A DNA stretch of 64,000 nucleotides from Ceraceosorus guamensis (lineage: Eukaryota > Basidiomycota > Exobasidiomycetes > Ceraceosorales > Ceraceosoraceae), in the NCBI RefSeq assembly GCF_003144195.1, contig NW_020290011.1:248001-312000 (forward strand), given 5' to 3'. Each line of letters starts with the position of its first letter. Within the stretch, counting starts at the first letter, position 1. The notes below the pieces were generated by a model that saw only the letters and a program-made list of their open reading frames with translations, was not told the origin of the DNA and ran no database searches. This document shows, piece by piece, positions 1 to 11,770 of the stretch. The position numbers and the translations under genes were made by a program.

Positions 1-2
1 CA

Positions 3-2042
3 CAACAAAGTGGACATGTGCTGCGTATCAAAGCTTCAGAAGATGCGAACACAACACCAGCGCAGCGTGTTCACAATCGACAGGAAGCTAGGACGCTTTG
101 TCCGGAGGCCAGCACATTTGCGACGCGAATCGACAGGCTGTGCTCCCAAGCACAACCTTCTGTCTTAATCTCACAGCTACCTCATGCTATGATGCTTATT
201 TCGGAGTTTTGGTATGAGGGCGAGACAACGACCCGAGACGGCCAGCAGCGTGCAGCTCAAGTCGATCTCGACACATTGGATGCCGAGGGTTTAACTCGCG
301 AGCAGCAGCTTCTCGCACTGATACCGCAAGCTTGTTCGCCAGGCGTCAAAATTCTGCTACATCAAATCCTCATCAATATCGACGCGAAGTCGACTGCGTA
401 TTGCAAGCCTCGCGATATAAGCCAAGATGTAGACATGACCACCACCCTCGGTCAGGTCGACGCTGGCACAGCAACACGATTTCGTCTCGCGCTGGAGGTG
501 TTCAGCGAGGAGCTGTACGAGCGCGGTACCGACCCCGATGAAGCAATCAAGCAAGCAAAGGTTCAGACTCGCAAGCTTCTGGACATCATGAAGCTTAGTC
601 ATGCCATCATCCTTAGCCAGCTAGATGCTTCACCAGACTGCTTCGTATGTCAAACCGACGCGTACGCCGCTCTAGCTGGCGCGGCAGGGGCCATCTTGCC
701 TGCATACTGGGCTGGCAGGAGCTCCATTGCCTGGATAGGTGCTCTACTGGGAGCTCAAAACAATGCAGGCATCTTTTTTGGTGCATTGACGCTCTCTGTG
801 CACGGACTCAGCCTGTTCTTCACTAGCGTCGCCATGCACCTCATTGTCAACACCTTGCACGCTCGTCGTGCTCGCGACGCCCTTTTAGAATCGGAGTACA
901 ACTCCATGCTCGGCGTCTCGAGAGCCGCTTTGGACCTTCAGTCGGAGCCTTTCGATATGATACGAGAAGAGGCGTTGAAAGACAAAATCTCAAGGAGCGA
1001 TTCACGCATCCTGAGTCCAGCAACGATCGATCACTGGAAGAAAGCGATACAAGAAGGTCTACACCGCGTCTCAGGCTCTCCGATCGCACTTCAGTACCAC
1101 AGACCGTCAAGCTTCTGGGCTAAGTGGCTGTTCGACGTGTGCCAAGTGGCGTGCATTCGAGCAGACCTGGCTCGACGGGTCTATGTAGGCTACGAAGGTC
1201 CCACGGAAGTCGGCAAGACAAGCACCTTAGCCATGGTCACCGCTGCTGATCCTAGAGTCTTTGCATCCGGCGATGCCCTAAGAAATCGCACGACCGAGAT
1301 ACAGCTCTGGGCGCGTGACTCGAGCCGTAGTGCAGCAGTGTACTGCGATTTTCCGGGCTCGGACGACCGAGACCAAGAGCTCCGCGAGGTCGCTGGTCTT
1401 TGCCGCGACATTCTCGATGTGATCATTTTTGTGGTGCCCATTACAGCTCAGCGTGGTCAAGGGAGGAAAAAAGTCATTCGAGAAATTGCAGACTACCTTC
1501 TTCAGCGCGAGAAAAGCAAAGATTTTCGTCCTTTTCTTATTCTGGCAGCGAAGGTCGATCAGCTCAGCTTCAATCGTAGCAAGAAAGAGGCCTTCGACGA
1601 GAATCTCGAAGCAAGCCGACAACAATTGGTAGCTCAACTCAAAGAAGAGATCCGGGGTCGCAATACCGAAGCTCTACCAGCCACGGTTGAAGAGAGCATT
1701 CTGACTTGGGAGGCTTCTCGAATTCAGAGCGGCAAGTCTCCAAGTCTTATCCACATCGTCAAGACGACGCTTGAAGACTCAGTCAAGCCTTACACGAACT
1801 GGGCTCAGATGAATTACAGCAGCGACGCGCCACTGGCTGATTGCCCCGAAGGCACTGATTACAAGATCGTAGAGACCGCCCTCCAGCATCATCTCTACAC
1901 GCTCGCCGAGCAAGGAGTCATCTGGGACATCGTCTCTCTCAGAACTTGGCTTGCTACCTTAGCCCCGGGTAGCGTTCCCGGCACAGGCCTTGGTCGACGC
2001 TCGAAGCGCCTACATCCCCCAACCTCCACCGAAGAAGACTAG
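3..2042 (+). CDS. Membrane-anchored P-loop GTPase-like protein (5' partial)
   Basis: The frame is open to the left edge with no in-frame ATG before about codon 63, so the true start or an upstream exon lies outside the window. It ends at TAG 2040-2042. About 680 codons are visible. Counting from the GTG at 18, two hydrophobic stretches (residues about 215-245 and 251-280) look like a membrane hairpin. A GTPase domain follows: G1 GPTEVGKT (394-401), G3 DFPG (444-447) and a G4-like AKVD (511-514). This fits a septin/AIG1/dynamin-like P-loop GTPase rather than an ATPase, since the x-K-x-D box confers guanine specificity. I do not recognise the exact family. It is followed about 1 kb downstream by the MACPF-like cluster. 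No intron is needed in the visible part. A role at an internal membrane is an inference from the hairpin. Confidence 0.6.
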   Translation, partial: QQSGHVLRIKASEDANTTPAQRVHNRQEARTLCPEASTFATRIDRLCSQAQPSVLISQLPHAMMLISEFWYEGETTTRDGQQRAAQVDLDTLDAEGLTREQQLLALIPQACSPGVKILLHQILINIDAKSTAYCKPRDISQDVDMTTTLGQVDAGTATRFRLALEVFSEELYERGTDPDEAIKQAKVQTRKLLDIMKLSHAIILSQLDASPDCFVCQTDAYAALAGAAGAILPAYWAGRSSIAWIGALLGAQNNAGIFFGALTLSVHGLSLFFTSVAMHLIVNTLHARRARDALLESEYNSMLGVSRAALDLQSEPFDMIREEALKDKISRSDSRILSPATIDHWKKAIQEGLHRVSGSPIALQYHRPSSFWAKWLFDVCQVACIRADLARRVYVGYEGPTEVGKTSTLAMVTAADPRVFASGDALRNRTTEIQLWARDSSRSAAVYCDFPGSDDRDQELREVAGLCRDILDVIIFVVPITAQRGQGRKKVIREIADYLLQREKSKDFRPFLILAAKVDQLSFNRSKKEAFDENLEASRQQLVAQLKEEIRGRNTEALPATVEESILTWEASRIQSGKSPSLIHIVKTTLEDSVKPYTNWAQMNYSSDAPLADCPEGTDYKIVETALQHHLYTLAEQGVIWDIVSLRTWLATLAPGSVPGTGLGRRSKRLHPPTSTEED

Positions 2043-3052
2043 CTTTTCCCTTCAGTTGCCTGGTCTCGTGACTGTGAACACATCGGCTCGCGCTCGCTCT
2101 ACTGTATATCGTGCTCTCTCCTGTCTCCTGTCCTTCCGCGTTGTGTCTCGCCTGATTTCCATCACATGTACCTACCATCTCAATCCTGTAGATTCTTGGA
2201 ATTGATGTCTTCGACTGCAAATTTGGATGACATGCAAAATTGCGAGCGGATGGCGCCATGAGTTGAATCAAGGATGCGAGCCGATTTCAAAACGCGATAC
2301 GCAGGTGGACACCAATCACAAACGCCTAGGACGCCCAAAGCCGCAGATCCATCCTTATGCTCCAGTGGTGAATGCCGATGCGCAACGCGAGACGCGCAGT
2401 GTGAGTGTAAAGACGGGAGTGTTGATTGCGGTCAGGGAGATTGTGCAGTCAAGAAGTGGCAGTTCTGCGCCTCGTCCTCGAACGCGTTCGCTCCAGCAGA
2501 GCCATGCAGCGTGGAGCGCGGGTCCAGCAGCGCGTGGCTTGGGACGCAGGCTTTGCTGCAGGCCGGCGCACCTCCCCGCGTTTGCGCAGTTGAGTGGCTT
2601 CAAGCTGCAGCTGGCCGAGCGGACCGACATGTCCCGCTTCCCAACCGTCACAAGGACCCGCAAAGCATGGAGCCTGCTGTGCTCTCACAGAGAGTTCGAT
2701 CTCCGACTGGATGACTACATCTTTTGGGTCAGTGCTTCCCCGAGGATGTGAATGGGAAAGAGTAGAATGGGCCCGGGGGCAAGGGACGCGGGAAGATGGA
2801 GCCCTGCTTCGAAGAGAGCGAGGATCACGCGTTCGGATGGTGGAGTCTTAACAAGGTGTATAGAGCCTTCAGAGCTTGGACCATCGCTGCCATGGACATT
2901 CCAAACCTCCATCCTGGCTACCGAAGCGAGCTATCGGATCTTGACCCATCATCACCTTGCTCGCAAAGCCCTCACTGTGATAGCGTACGGTGCTGCCAAT
3001 TCCACATCCAAACCGAAGCTCATCTGGCAGTGCCGCCGAGCTTCTGCCCATC
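2043..3052. other. Intergenic region between GTPase-like gene and first MACPF-like gene
   Basis: Open frames exist on both strands (for example 2227-2751 +), but their composition is Arg/Ser/Cys-rich, they lack recognisable domains, and they do not splice into the downstream gene. The stretch presumably holds the GTPase 3' end and the promoter of the gene starting at 3053. No TATA box was seen. Confidence 0.4.
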
Positions 3053-6000
3053 ATGAGTCTTCTATTAGCACCGTAGTGAGTCTGAGGAGGAGTAAAGGTG
3101 GAATGGCTGCCATAGCCAATCTATTCAAGCTGCGTGGAGGACAGAATTCAGCAGGAGGCCAGGTCTGAGACAGGATCACTAACTCGCCTTCACTCACTCT
3201 TTTGTTGATGGCAGCAACAATGCCATGCGCCTAGGTCAGGGGTGAGTCTTTTCCCAGCTTTCTTTGAAAGCAGCGAGCCATAACGCTAACCTCCAAGGTA
3301 TTGAATCTTCCAGTTTCAACTCCTTCACGCAACGAATATGCATCGACTCGGCTGTGGTAGTGAGCCCTCATCGGGCGGAAAATTTTCTCACCAACGACGG
3401 CATGACGATGCGCACACTGGCAGAGGCAAGTGGTATGCCCAGTCTTTGGACCACGACGGAAGAAGTGCTTCTGGACGAGTCGCGTCAAGCTGAGGCCGAG
3501 GCGGTGCGAGCTGAGCAAGTCAGAGTGAACAACGACGAAGAAGAGAAGATGCTGCCTGGCATGGAGCATTTCACCTCAGAGGAAAGGCTTCCACGCGAAG
3601 AGCTCATCCGCGCTCGAGCCAGACGAGAGGCTTCCAAATCCGATGTTGGAGTCTTTCCTCCTCCGCCACCATACGAAGCGCATCAAGCGAGCCTTGACCG
3701 AGACGCCAAAGCTCGTGCGGCCATGAAATCTTGGAGCGTGAATAACGTGGGGGGTCCGAGTCAGACGGTCACCTTCACAAGTCGCTTCGTCGACAATATG
3801 AGTCAGGTAGTCAAAGATATGGGCATATCTGCTAGCTTGTCCATCAAGTGCGGAACCATTTCTGGCTCGGGACGTGGATCGTTCATCCAATCCGACACCT
3901 TTGCTCAGTCTGATCTCAATTACTACATCTCGGTCAAGTGCGAAAACACGTCGATCAACTTCAAGGATCCGCTCGAATTTGCTCCTCTACCGCGCAGCGT
4001 CGTTCCGGACTCGGACTTTGCGGAAACGTACGGTGCGTAGCGCAGCGCTCGACCAGGCTTGTTCCACGACGCCTGAACCTTTTCTTGTTGGCCCCTTGCC
4101 CACCAGGCGATTCCTACATTTCTGGCTTCCTCGAGGGAGGTATCTTCGAGGCCATCGTGTCTTTCAAAGTGCTCAATACTGCCAAGATGCTAGACATCAA
4201 AGCGGCAGCCAGCGTGGCTTTCAGCAGTGGAGCACTCGACGTCAAAGCAGAAGCCTCGTTCGCCATGGCCAAAGCGAATCTGGCTCTGAACACCGAGACG
4301 TCGATTACAGCAAGATGGAGCGGAGGCGGGGTGATCAAACCACCAGATGAGCCTTGGACTATCGAGACGCTGATGAGAGCGGCAGTGCGATTCCCTCAGA
4401 ATGTCGCCCAGTGTCCGCAGAGGACTTACGCTATCTTGACCAAGTATGACCATCTCAGGAGCTACTTGGCGGACAAACCCGTCGAGCTCAGCAAACAGTC
4501 TTACGAAAACCTCACTTCCTACTCGGACGAACTGCTCGAGATGTTCATGGAGTACAAAGCTATGCTGGCTCGTTGCCAAGCTGATATCAGAGCCATTCTT
4601 GAAGGTACAAAACGTTTCAAGACCGCTCAAGTCTTTGCAGACGACGTCAAAGATCCCTTTCCAGCCTCAATTGATGGGCTCGAGGCTGCATGCACCGAGA
4701 TGCGACCACAGCTTGGAGCAATAGCTGCACGCATAGATGAGCTCTCTCACGACGCTTCTCTGCTCAGCTCTCCAGAGAACTTCACGAGTCCCATTGCATT
4801 TTGGCAGCGTTTGCCCGTTGTGGAAGATCCGGCTACTGCTGGAAAGCTCTCTTCTGCTCCTCTGACCGGCAAGAGGATTGGTAGCGCACCGCCTCAGCGC
4901 AGCCAGCCGACTGCGGATCCTGCACTTTCCGAATTGTGCGAAGAGCAGCCAGAAGAGCTGGGCTTGACCAAAGAGGAGGAAGTCGCGATGCTGGATGCCA
5001 TGTCCAGCGGCGCACTCAGAAACGCCGAGGATGGGACAACAGCTACGATAAAGATGAGCCGGCCTGTCGGCTCAAGAGAAGATGGCGTTCCCTTCTTTGG
5101 TTTTACGTTTGCTCGGAAGCACTTGGTTGTGCAGTCCATTGAGGCACACATAGGTGGCGGGGCGCTTCAGAGCTTGCTCGTGACCTACTCGAACGGTCTA
5201 CAGTGGCGCAAGGGAGCACCTATCACCACCTCACACATCAGACACGTGCTGGACGACTTCAGAGAATCAGAAGTCATCATTTCGGGATGGATCGAGTATG
5301 GCGCACCTGCGGACAAGTCAACCTCCGCTACCGTCACTGCTCTTGGTCTGCGGACGAGTGCTGGGCGAACATTGAACGCCGAAGCGGTCGACCAGCTGCG
5401 CTGCGGATACAGATCGAGACAGCTTGACGGCAAGCTTTTCACGGATCTGAAAAGATTCGAATTTGTCGCTCCTAGTGACGACGCTGCGCTTGTAGCCTTC
5501 TATGGCACCAGCCGTGAAGTGCACGAGAGCGAGAAATTCGAAGAGATGGTGGAAGTCACCGACAAAGCGTCTGCCGACAATGTGACTCCGGTTGCAAATG
5601 ACAGCAAAGAGGGCGCCAAGGCGGATGCGGCCACCAAGCAACAGAAAGTGGAACGTGTGATCAACAGACCTACAGGGATCCACCGCCTCGGCTTTGTGTG
5701 GAGCGAGCCAGGCGCACATGAGACCCGGTGCAAATACGCAATGAGCAAGACGCATCTTGTGGACGCATTGACCGACGCTGATCCAGTCGAGCCGGCTGCT
5801 ATGGCCAGCCTCTTGCCACAAGAGCGCAGAGCCCTGCTCACGCTGGCAGCACGCAGTTTGTACAAAGGCAAGCTAGTAGGAAGATCACTGATCTCTCGTG
5901 CTCTTCCCGGCGCACAAGGCAAGATCTTCAGTGACGTGGAGCTACTTCGCACCACCGCTTCGCAAGTGTATTGGCCTACCAAAATCACCTTTTTCTTTTC

Positions 6001-6340
6001 GACCTCGCATCTGTGTGGACTTGAGATGGGCTTTGGAAAAATGAAGATTGCCCGTGGAGAATGCGAGGGACAGAATGTTCTGCCTTTCGAAGTCAAGCTT
6101 GAGAAGACGGAGAGGGTGTCCGAGATACGTGTCCAGCGAGGGCCCGACGGCGTTCCTTCTGGGCTACTTATGCTTACCTCTGCAGGAAAGGCAACTCCAA
6201 TCAATTGGACGGGAGAGGACAAGGGAGGCCAGCTAAACAATCCTGACTCTCTTCGAGCACCGCAAGACCTCTTCTTGCAAGGCTTTTTCGGCATCGAGAT
6301 CGAAGACCAAATTCTCAACCTTCGCCCTATCTGGGCTTGA
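3053..6340 (+). CDS. MACPF-like protein with two jacalin-like modules (paralogue 1)
   Basis: Exons 3053-3075, 3215-3241, 3314-4032 and 4107-6340 give 1000 aa with phases that fit exactly. The N-terminus MSLLLAPYNNAMRLGQG is spread over a 23-nt and a 27-nt exon, and the same peptide and exon sizes occur in the three large paralogues downstream. Residues 256-268 (YGDSYISGFLEGG) match the spacing of the MACPF signature (Y/F-G-x-x-F/Y-x6-G-G). The next 150 residues hold conserved TETSI, WTIET and PQRTYAILTKY blocks. Residues about 590-790 resemble a jacalin-like beta-prism (it ends AFYG..RLGFVW), and residues about 885-1000 resemble a second one (GFFGIEIED). No signal peptide is evident. The gene converges on paralogue 2, 249 bp away. 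The coding frame looks whole. Membrane attack or carbohydrate binding is inferred from fold resemblance only. Alternatively the fold is unrelated and the motif spacing is coincidental. Confidence 0.75.
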
Positions 6341-6589
6341 CGTGCACTTGTTGCGACGAAGATGTTTGGCCCTCACTTCCGTAATTCATGACTTTCCGTT
6401 GATCTTTCAATACCTGTCATGATCAGCAGACATGCTTGGCATGCGTAGTGATCACATTCTCGCTCATTGGACACGAGAATGAGACATGCTTTATTTTTGT
6501 CATTGCATCGAAACACATCGAGAAGAAGAGGGGAAAATTTGACAAAGACACGCTTTGCAGACTACACTGCGTACGGGTGATGAAGAACC

Positions 6590-9500
6590 TTAGAGAGCAG
6601 CGATGAAGACGACTCCGACGGTGAGGCCCTTCTGTTCCGCCTCAAAGTCGAGCTTGACAGTATCGTTGGACACGGCTGTAGCGTTGCAAGCTCGGAATGT
6701 CGGGCCAGACGCGGAGCCATGGATCTCGTTGAAAGCCACAAAAGTCTTGCGCGGCTTGCGAACGAACTTGGCAGGCATGACTAGCTCCAGAGATTGCTTG
6801 GCGCTGGTCAATTGCACCTGCTTCGAGTGCGAATAAAAGAGCGCATTGGTCGTTTTGTATGAGTCTTTGACCTTTGCTTCTTGCTTCTCTGTTGGCTTCT
6901 GCTCAGCAGGCTTGGCCCCTGCTGCATCAGCTCTCTCTGCGCTGGTTGCACCAGCAGAAGTCGAGGCTGGCTGAGCAGCGGCATCCTTTGACTGCTCTTT
7001 TGGTTGTACTGGCTCTTCTTTCACGCCGCCTTCATCGTGTGCTAGCCAGCCAATGGTCATGGACTTGAAGCTCGAGCTCGCAGTGTCAGTGCCAGCGGAG
7101 AGTCTGAAACTCGAGGCGGACTCTTCGGAGGCAAACGCCTTAAGGGTGTAGTCTGTTGATGTCGCAGCGTAGTCGATGATCCAACAAACGATCTTTGGCT
7201 TGCTACCGGCTTTGAAGGGAAGCTCGAACTTGACAGTCTTGGAGGCAATAGGGGATTGGATGTCTTCAGCCTCGAAATGGACACTTCCTGCCTGGATGTG
7301 CATTACGTCGATTTCTGGCAAGACCATCCAGCTAGCAGCTGATGATTTCGTAGCGGCTGTGCCTGTAGGTTGAGCGTTATGATCCAGCGTGAAGCCGTCT
7401 ACGCCAGCTTTGGCCGACAGGTTGAAGGAAGGAGGGCTCTCGGCCCCTAGTGCTAACGTCGAAGGAGCGTAGATCAATTGAGGGATGCCAGGGAGGTGAC
7501 GATCGAATTTGACAAGCTTTGAGGTCTTTGCATTCAGCGCAATCGGCATCGACTCCCCGTTGACACTGCTACTCAGGCATGGTATGGTGTTCTCTTCATC
7601 GAAGACTGTGCTCTTCGAAATGGCTTGAGTCCAAACTAGTCCGAGTCGGTCAATGCCAGAAGCGCAGTTGCCTTGCGTCTCTGTGGACCGGCCCCAGAAG
7701 CCAGAGACGTATCCATCGCAGATCGGCTTTTCGAACTGCTGCATGTCGTATAGACTACTCCTTTCGCCGGTGTACGCCCACTGAATGGATCGACCCTTAT
7801 TGGTAACCAGATAAAGACCTACGACGCTTTGCACGGTCTCTCCATGGTCGGCGTCCACTTCGATGCGTGCAGAAGTGATCAACTCTCCGTAGCCGAGGCC
7901 TTTGAGCACCTTGCGCCATGGCTTTTCGGCTTTCGCGGCATCGCGTCTCTTGAGGTAGTCTTCTTCCGACTCCCCGTCTTCAATAGTTGTCTCCTGTTGA
8001 TGAGGAGGCTCGCCGTCTTTCGAAATAGGATAATCTTCGATATCGCCACCGATATTGACTGTCAGTCCGTCGAGATAGGTACACGAGAGGCACTGTAGGC
8101 AATCGCCAAGGATACCAATGGACACCTCGGTGATGATGGGCTCAGGTAGGTCGTAATCGAGGGTGCAGAAGGGCTGCCCGTCCGTAGTGCTGCCAACTGG
8201 TGCAGTGAGTCTAGTTGTCTCCGCAAGCTCGACATTGTCACGCTCAAGATCGGCAACCTTGATCTCTTCGGAATTGGACAGAATGAGTTGCGTCTTGCTC
8301 TGATCGAAGAGACGAGGAGTGATGTCGGCGCTGCCGAGCGCCGCCTTGGTACCATCCTCCGTAACTTTATCGTTAATCAGCTCTCCTGAGAGAGGATTAG
8401 AACGCAATTTGCGAACTTTGTACTCGACCGCCGGAATGAGAGCGGCAAACGAAGCGGGCCCAACGAAGCTCGGAGGCCTTTCTTTAGTAGCAGCAGCCGG
8501 ATCCCTAGTTATCAGATCAACCTCTTTGACGATGGCGCCCATTTGAGCGCGCATTTGAGTCTTCGCTTCTTCCAAACCTTCAAGGCTGTCCACGAATGGT
8601 TGCAAGTTGAGCAGTTCGACTGCTTTAGAAAGTGCTGGAGCGTTCTCCTGGCTTTTGGGCTCCTTGAATCTCTTGCGGCCTGCTTGTACATCCAGAATGG
8701 CAGTCCCAATGCGCTTGTACAGCGTCTTGTACTCAAGGTAGCAGTCCATGAGCGTGCCAGTGTACACGGCAGCATTCTCGTAGCCTATCTTGGAGACGGT
8801 CTTAGGACGCATGGCTACATAAGAACGTAAATTTTCATAGCGAGTCAGGATCGCGTGCGTCCTTTGCGGGAATTGAGAAGCCAGGTATGGAAAGCGTTGG
8901 GCTGCAGCGAGCAGCGAGTCAATGGTCCACTCCTCATCGTAGGGCTTGATGGAAGCACCGCCTGCCCAGCTGACCTGTATCGACGTCTCCGTGTTCATAG
9001 CAATGTTGCGCTTGGCAAGAGCAAGATTGCCGTTCGCCTCAGCGTCAATTCCTGTAGTCAGGACGACCTTGGCTTCGGCAAGAATATCGCTCTTCTTGAC
9101 GTCGTTGAGCACCTTGATGAGGACGACAGCGTTAAGCTCGCCGCCTTCAAGGAAGCCGGAGATGAAGCTGTCACCAAAACATTCCAGGTGCTCTTTGGTG
9201 CCTTCTTGAATGGAGGAAATCGGGTTGTACGCAAGAGCGTCCTTAAAATTCACGCTCGAGTTGACCACCTGCGGGCAGATTCGGAAGATGAGCGAATTGC
9301 AAGTGTTGAGTGACGGTCACTAGGACTCACCTTGACACTCAGGTAGAATTTGATGTCGGAATTGTGAAACTTGTCCGTGTTGACAAATGATCCACGCCCA
9401 GAGAGTCCAAAACTATCCGTCTTGACGCTCAGAGCTGCACTGACATTCATATCGTCTGCCACTTCACTCAGTTTGTTGATGAATTGAGCACGATAGCTGA

Positions 9501-10374
9501 CGATCTGGCTTGTTCCTCTGCTCTTCTCAACGGACCAGGCTTTGCCGGCAGGCCCCGAGTCGTCCCGCAACAGACCTCCATCTCGGCCCTTTTGGACCTT
9601 GTCGAATGCCTCGGCCTTTTTTCGGAGCTCTCCATCCGGCTTGAGGGTAGATGATGTCATCGCTTTTCCGGTTGCGGTGATATCCTTCGCGAGCTGCTTG
9701 TTGCGCTCCGCTTGTCTCGCTCGAGCCTCTGCCGTGCTCGCATCCTTTTGGGTTTGCACATCAGCAGCTGTGAGTGGCTCGCTGGAGGCATCAGGGACCG
9801 CGCTCTCAGCAGAAGCTTCAGCTGCCGTCTCGCCAGCCGGGAGTGTGGCCACAGCCGACTCCTCAGCCGTTCCATCGGAAGCAGGCAAAGTGTCACTAGA
9901 TTCAACCGGCTCTTGCGCAGGGACGTCCTCCGGTACCTCGTAATTTTGAGGCTGTGGAATCTCTTCATCGGCAGCAGGCTCCGTGCTTATCTCTGTCGGT
10001 GTACCGTCTTCGACGTACTCTCTCATTTGACGCCAGACGCTCGCCTTGTGCATACGCTGCGCAAGCATTCGCATGGTCGTTCCATCATTTGAGAGGACAT
10101 TCTCGGCGCGTGAGGGATCAATGAGGACCGCATCGTCTACGCAGATAGAGTGCGTGTACGAGTTGAAGCTGCGAGCAAGTCTGCGAGTGAGCGCCAACCC
10201 TTCACGGACCCTTACTTACTTTCCGCGGCCCATGCCAGGAATCGTTACACTCACCCTTGACCAAGGCGCATTCCATTGTTGCTGCACACACGATTCCAGA
10301 TTGCGTTTATCAGCGGATGATCGAACCTCAAGAGGTAGTGAGTATACTCACTAAGGTGCTAAAAGCATCGACAT
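6590..10374 (-). CDS. MACPF-like protein with jacalin-like and two H-type-lectin-like modules (paralogue 2)
   Basis: Minus-strand exons are 10374-10352, 10281-10255, 10168-9331 and 9268-6590, giving 1188 aa. The first two exons are again 23 and 27 nt and encode MSMLLAPYNNGMRLGQG. Residues about 95-210 are an Ala/Glu/Thr/Pro-rich, probably disordered linker. The MACPF-type signature FGDSFISGFLEGG begins at residue 327. A jacalin-like block spans about 670-845 (GFWGRS..IDRLGLVW). Two H-type-lectin-like blocks follow at about 960-1040 (LPFKAGSKPKIVCW to IGWLAHD) and about 1107-1188. The intron after SVK (9330-9269) is specific to this copy, while the intron inside the FGD motif of paralogues 1 and 3 is absent. 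This gene is convergent with paralogue 1 and divergent from paralogue 3. Domain names rest on motif resemblance, not on a search. Confidence 0.75.
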
Positions 10375-11770
10375 GGTGTCCAAGCTGATGGGCGCAAGAG
10401 ATCCGCCGAAGTGATGGAGACAGGGACGATTGAAGGAAAGGATCGAGGAGAGGATCCATACCGGAATGTGTCTTTCCTTAAGCCTCAGACTCCAGTGGTT
10501 GCTTGTCGAATTCGTTGTCGAGACGAGTCGCACGTCTGCGTCTTACCAAGGTCACGCATTGAAGCGCAGTCGGGCGCCCCAGTCATGGCGATCCCACTGG
10601 GAAACCAGACTTGCACACCCGCCGTACATGGTGCTGCGCGTTAAGGAGACGAGGGCATTATCTGGCTGCTCGTCACGCGTCGGCCCGAAGCCACATTTCC
10701 ACCATCTGTGGCTTTCAGATCCGATTGGCCGAGGTGCCTTTTTCGGAAGCAAAGCATGCTTGCAGGAAGCAGACTTCCCGCTGAATGTTGGTAAGCCAGG
10801 GGAACGTGCGTGGATGCACGACCGCGGGAAAGACGCGCAAGCCAGGCCTCGACGAGAGCCCAGATGGGCAGAATTTTGGCGTGAGGTCGAGTGCGGATGA
10901 GGCCTGTGTGGTCTGTGGTGTCGAGCGGAGAACAAGTGATCCAAGTGAAACAGCCAGAAAGTTGCAATTTCGGGAGCGTCGTCTTCTCGCGGCGGACAAT
11001 AAAGACGTGCTGCACCCACGGCCACGGGAAGATCTGCATGCACGCACAGACCCTTTGCACCGTGCATGTAAAGTTCAGAGTCCGATGCTGCAAGTCGGTC
11101 CCGCGAAAGGGGCGGTGGCTTGAAGTCGAGTCTGTGTGAGTGCCGCTAGTCACGAGTCGAGGCGATGAGAGGCTGGCTGTGGCGGTCACGGGTCTCGACG
11201 ACCATTTGTGATTATGGATCTCCTCTCTGACCGAGAAGCTGAGTCAATCTGCCTTACAGCACGACCCGACCTCCACGATAAGCGATACACTTTTCGACGT
11301 CGGCTTCACATGCAACAAAGCCCCACACCTCCCCGTGCCGGGTATGCGCCACACCTGCGAACCTTGTGTTCCCGAGCGGAGCATGCCGCCGCTGCTGCCC
11401 GAGGAACGGGGTTCGGAGGGAGTCCCACCTTGTAAGCCGAAGGGATCGAGCTCCTCGCTCTCGGGGTGGATCAAGCATGCTAGCTAGGAAAGAATGGCCG
11501 TGGCTACCGAGCTGGAGAGGTAGTCGTACAACGATACACCCCGACCGGTCGCAAGGTCGGAAAATTTCGCACTGGTGGTGCCAGATGGCCTGGGACGCAG
11601 CATTGTCACACACAGTGTGAGAAGAAAACGCGACGCCATGGCTTGCGTTGCTACTTCAACGGCGCTCCATCAATCGAAGTTCCAAGTCCTCCTACCACCA
11701 TCAGTCTTTGCATCCCCTTCCCACCTCTCCTGCTGGCAGACCTTGCCCAGCACCGGTCTCTTGAGCAACG
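10375..11770. promoter_or_regulatory. Shared upstream region of divergent MACPF-like paralogues 2 and 3
   Basis: About 1.4 kb separates the two start codons, so this must hold both promoters. Open frames such as 10552-11067 (-) and 10641-11189 (-) overlap each other in several frames and show no domain or splice logic. No TATA box, repeat array or RNA gene was recognised. Confidence 0.45.

Noticed and set aside
2227-2751. 174-aa plus-strand frame upstream of paralogue 1
   Set aside because: No ATG context, domain or splice link; overlapped by equally long frames on both strands, a sign of GC-rich non-coding DNA.
4033-4106. Possible frameshift splitting paralogue 1 into two genes
   Set aside because: A 74-nt intron with GTGCGT and CACCAG joins the two frames in phase, exactly inside the FGDS motif, as in paralogue 3.
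5500-6318. 272-aa minus-strand open frame
   Set aside because: It lies wholly antisense to the last exon of MACPF-like paralogue 1, is Ser/Arg/Cys-rich and has no domain.
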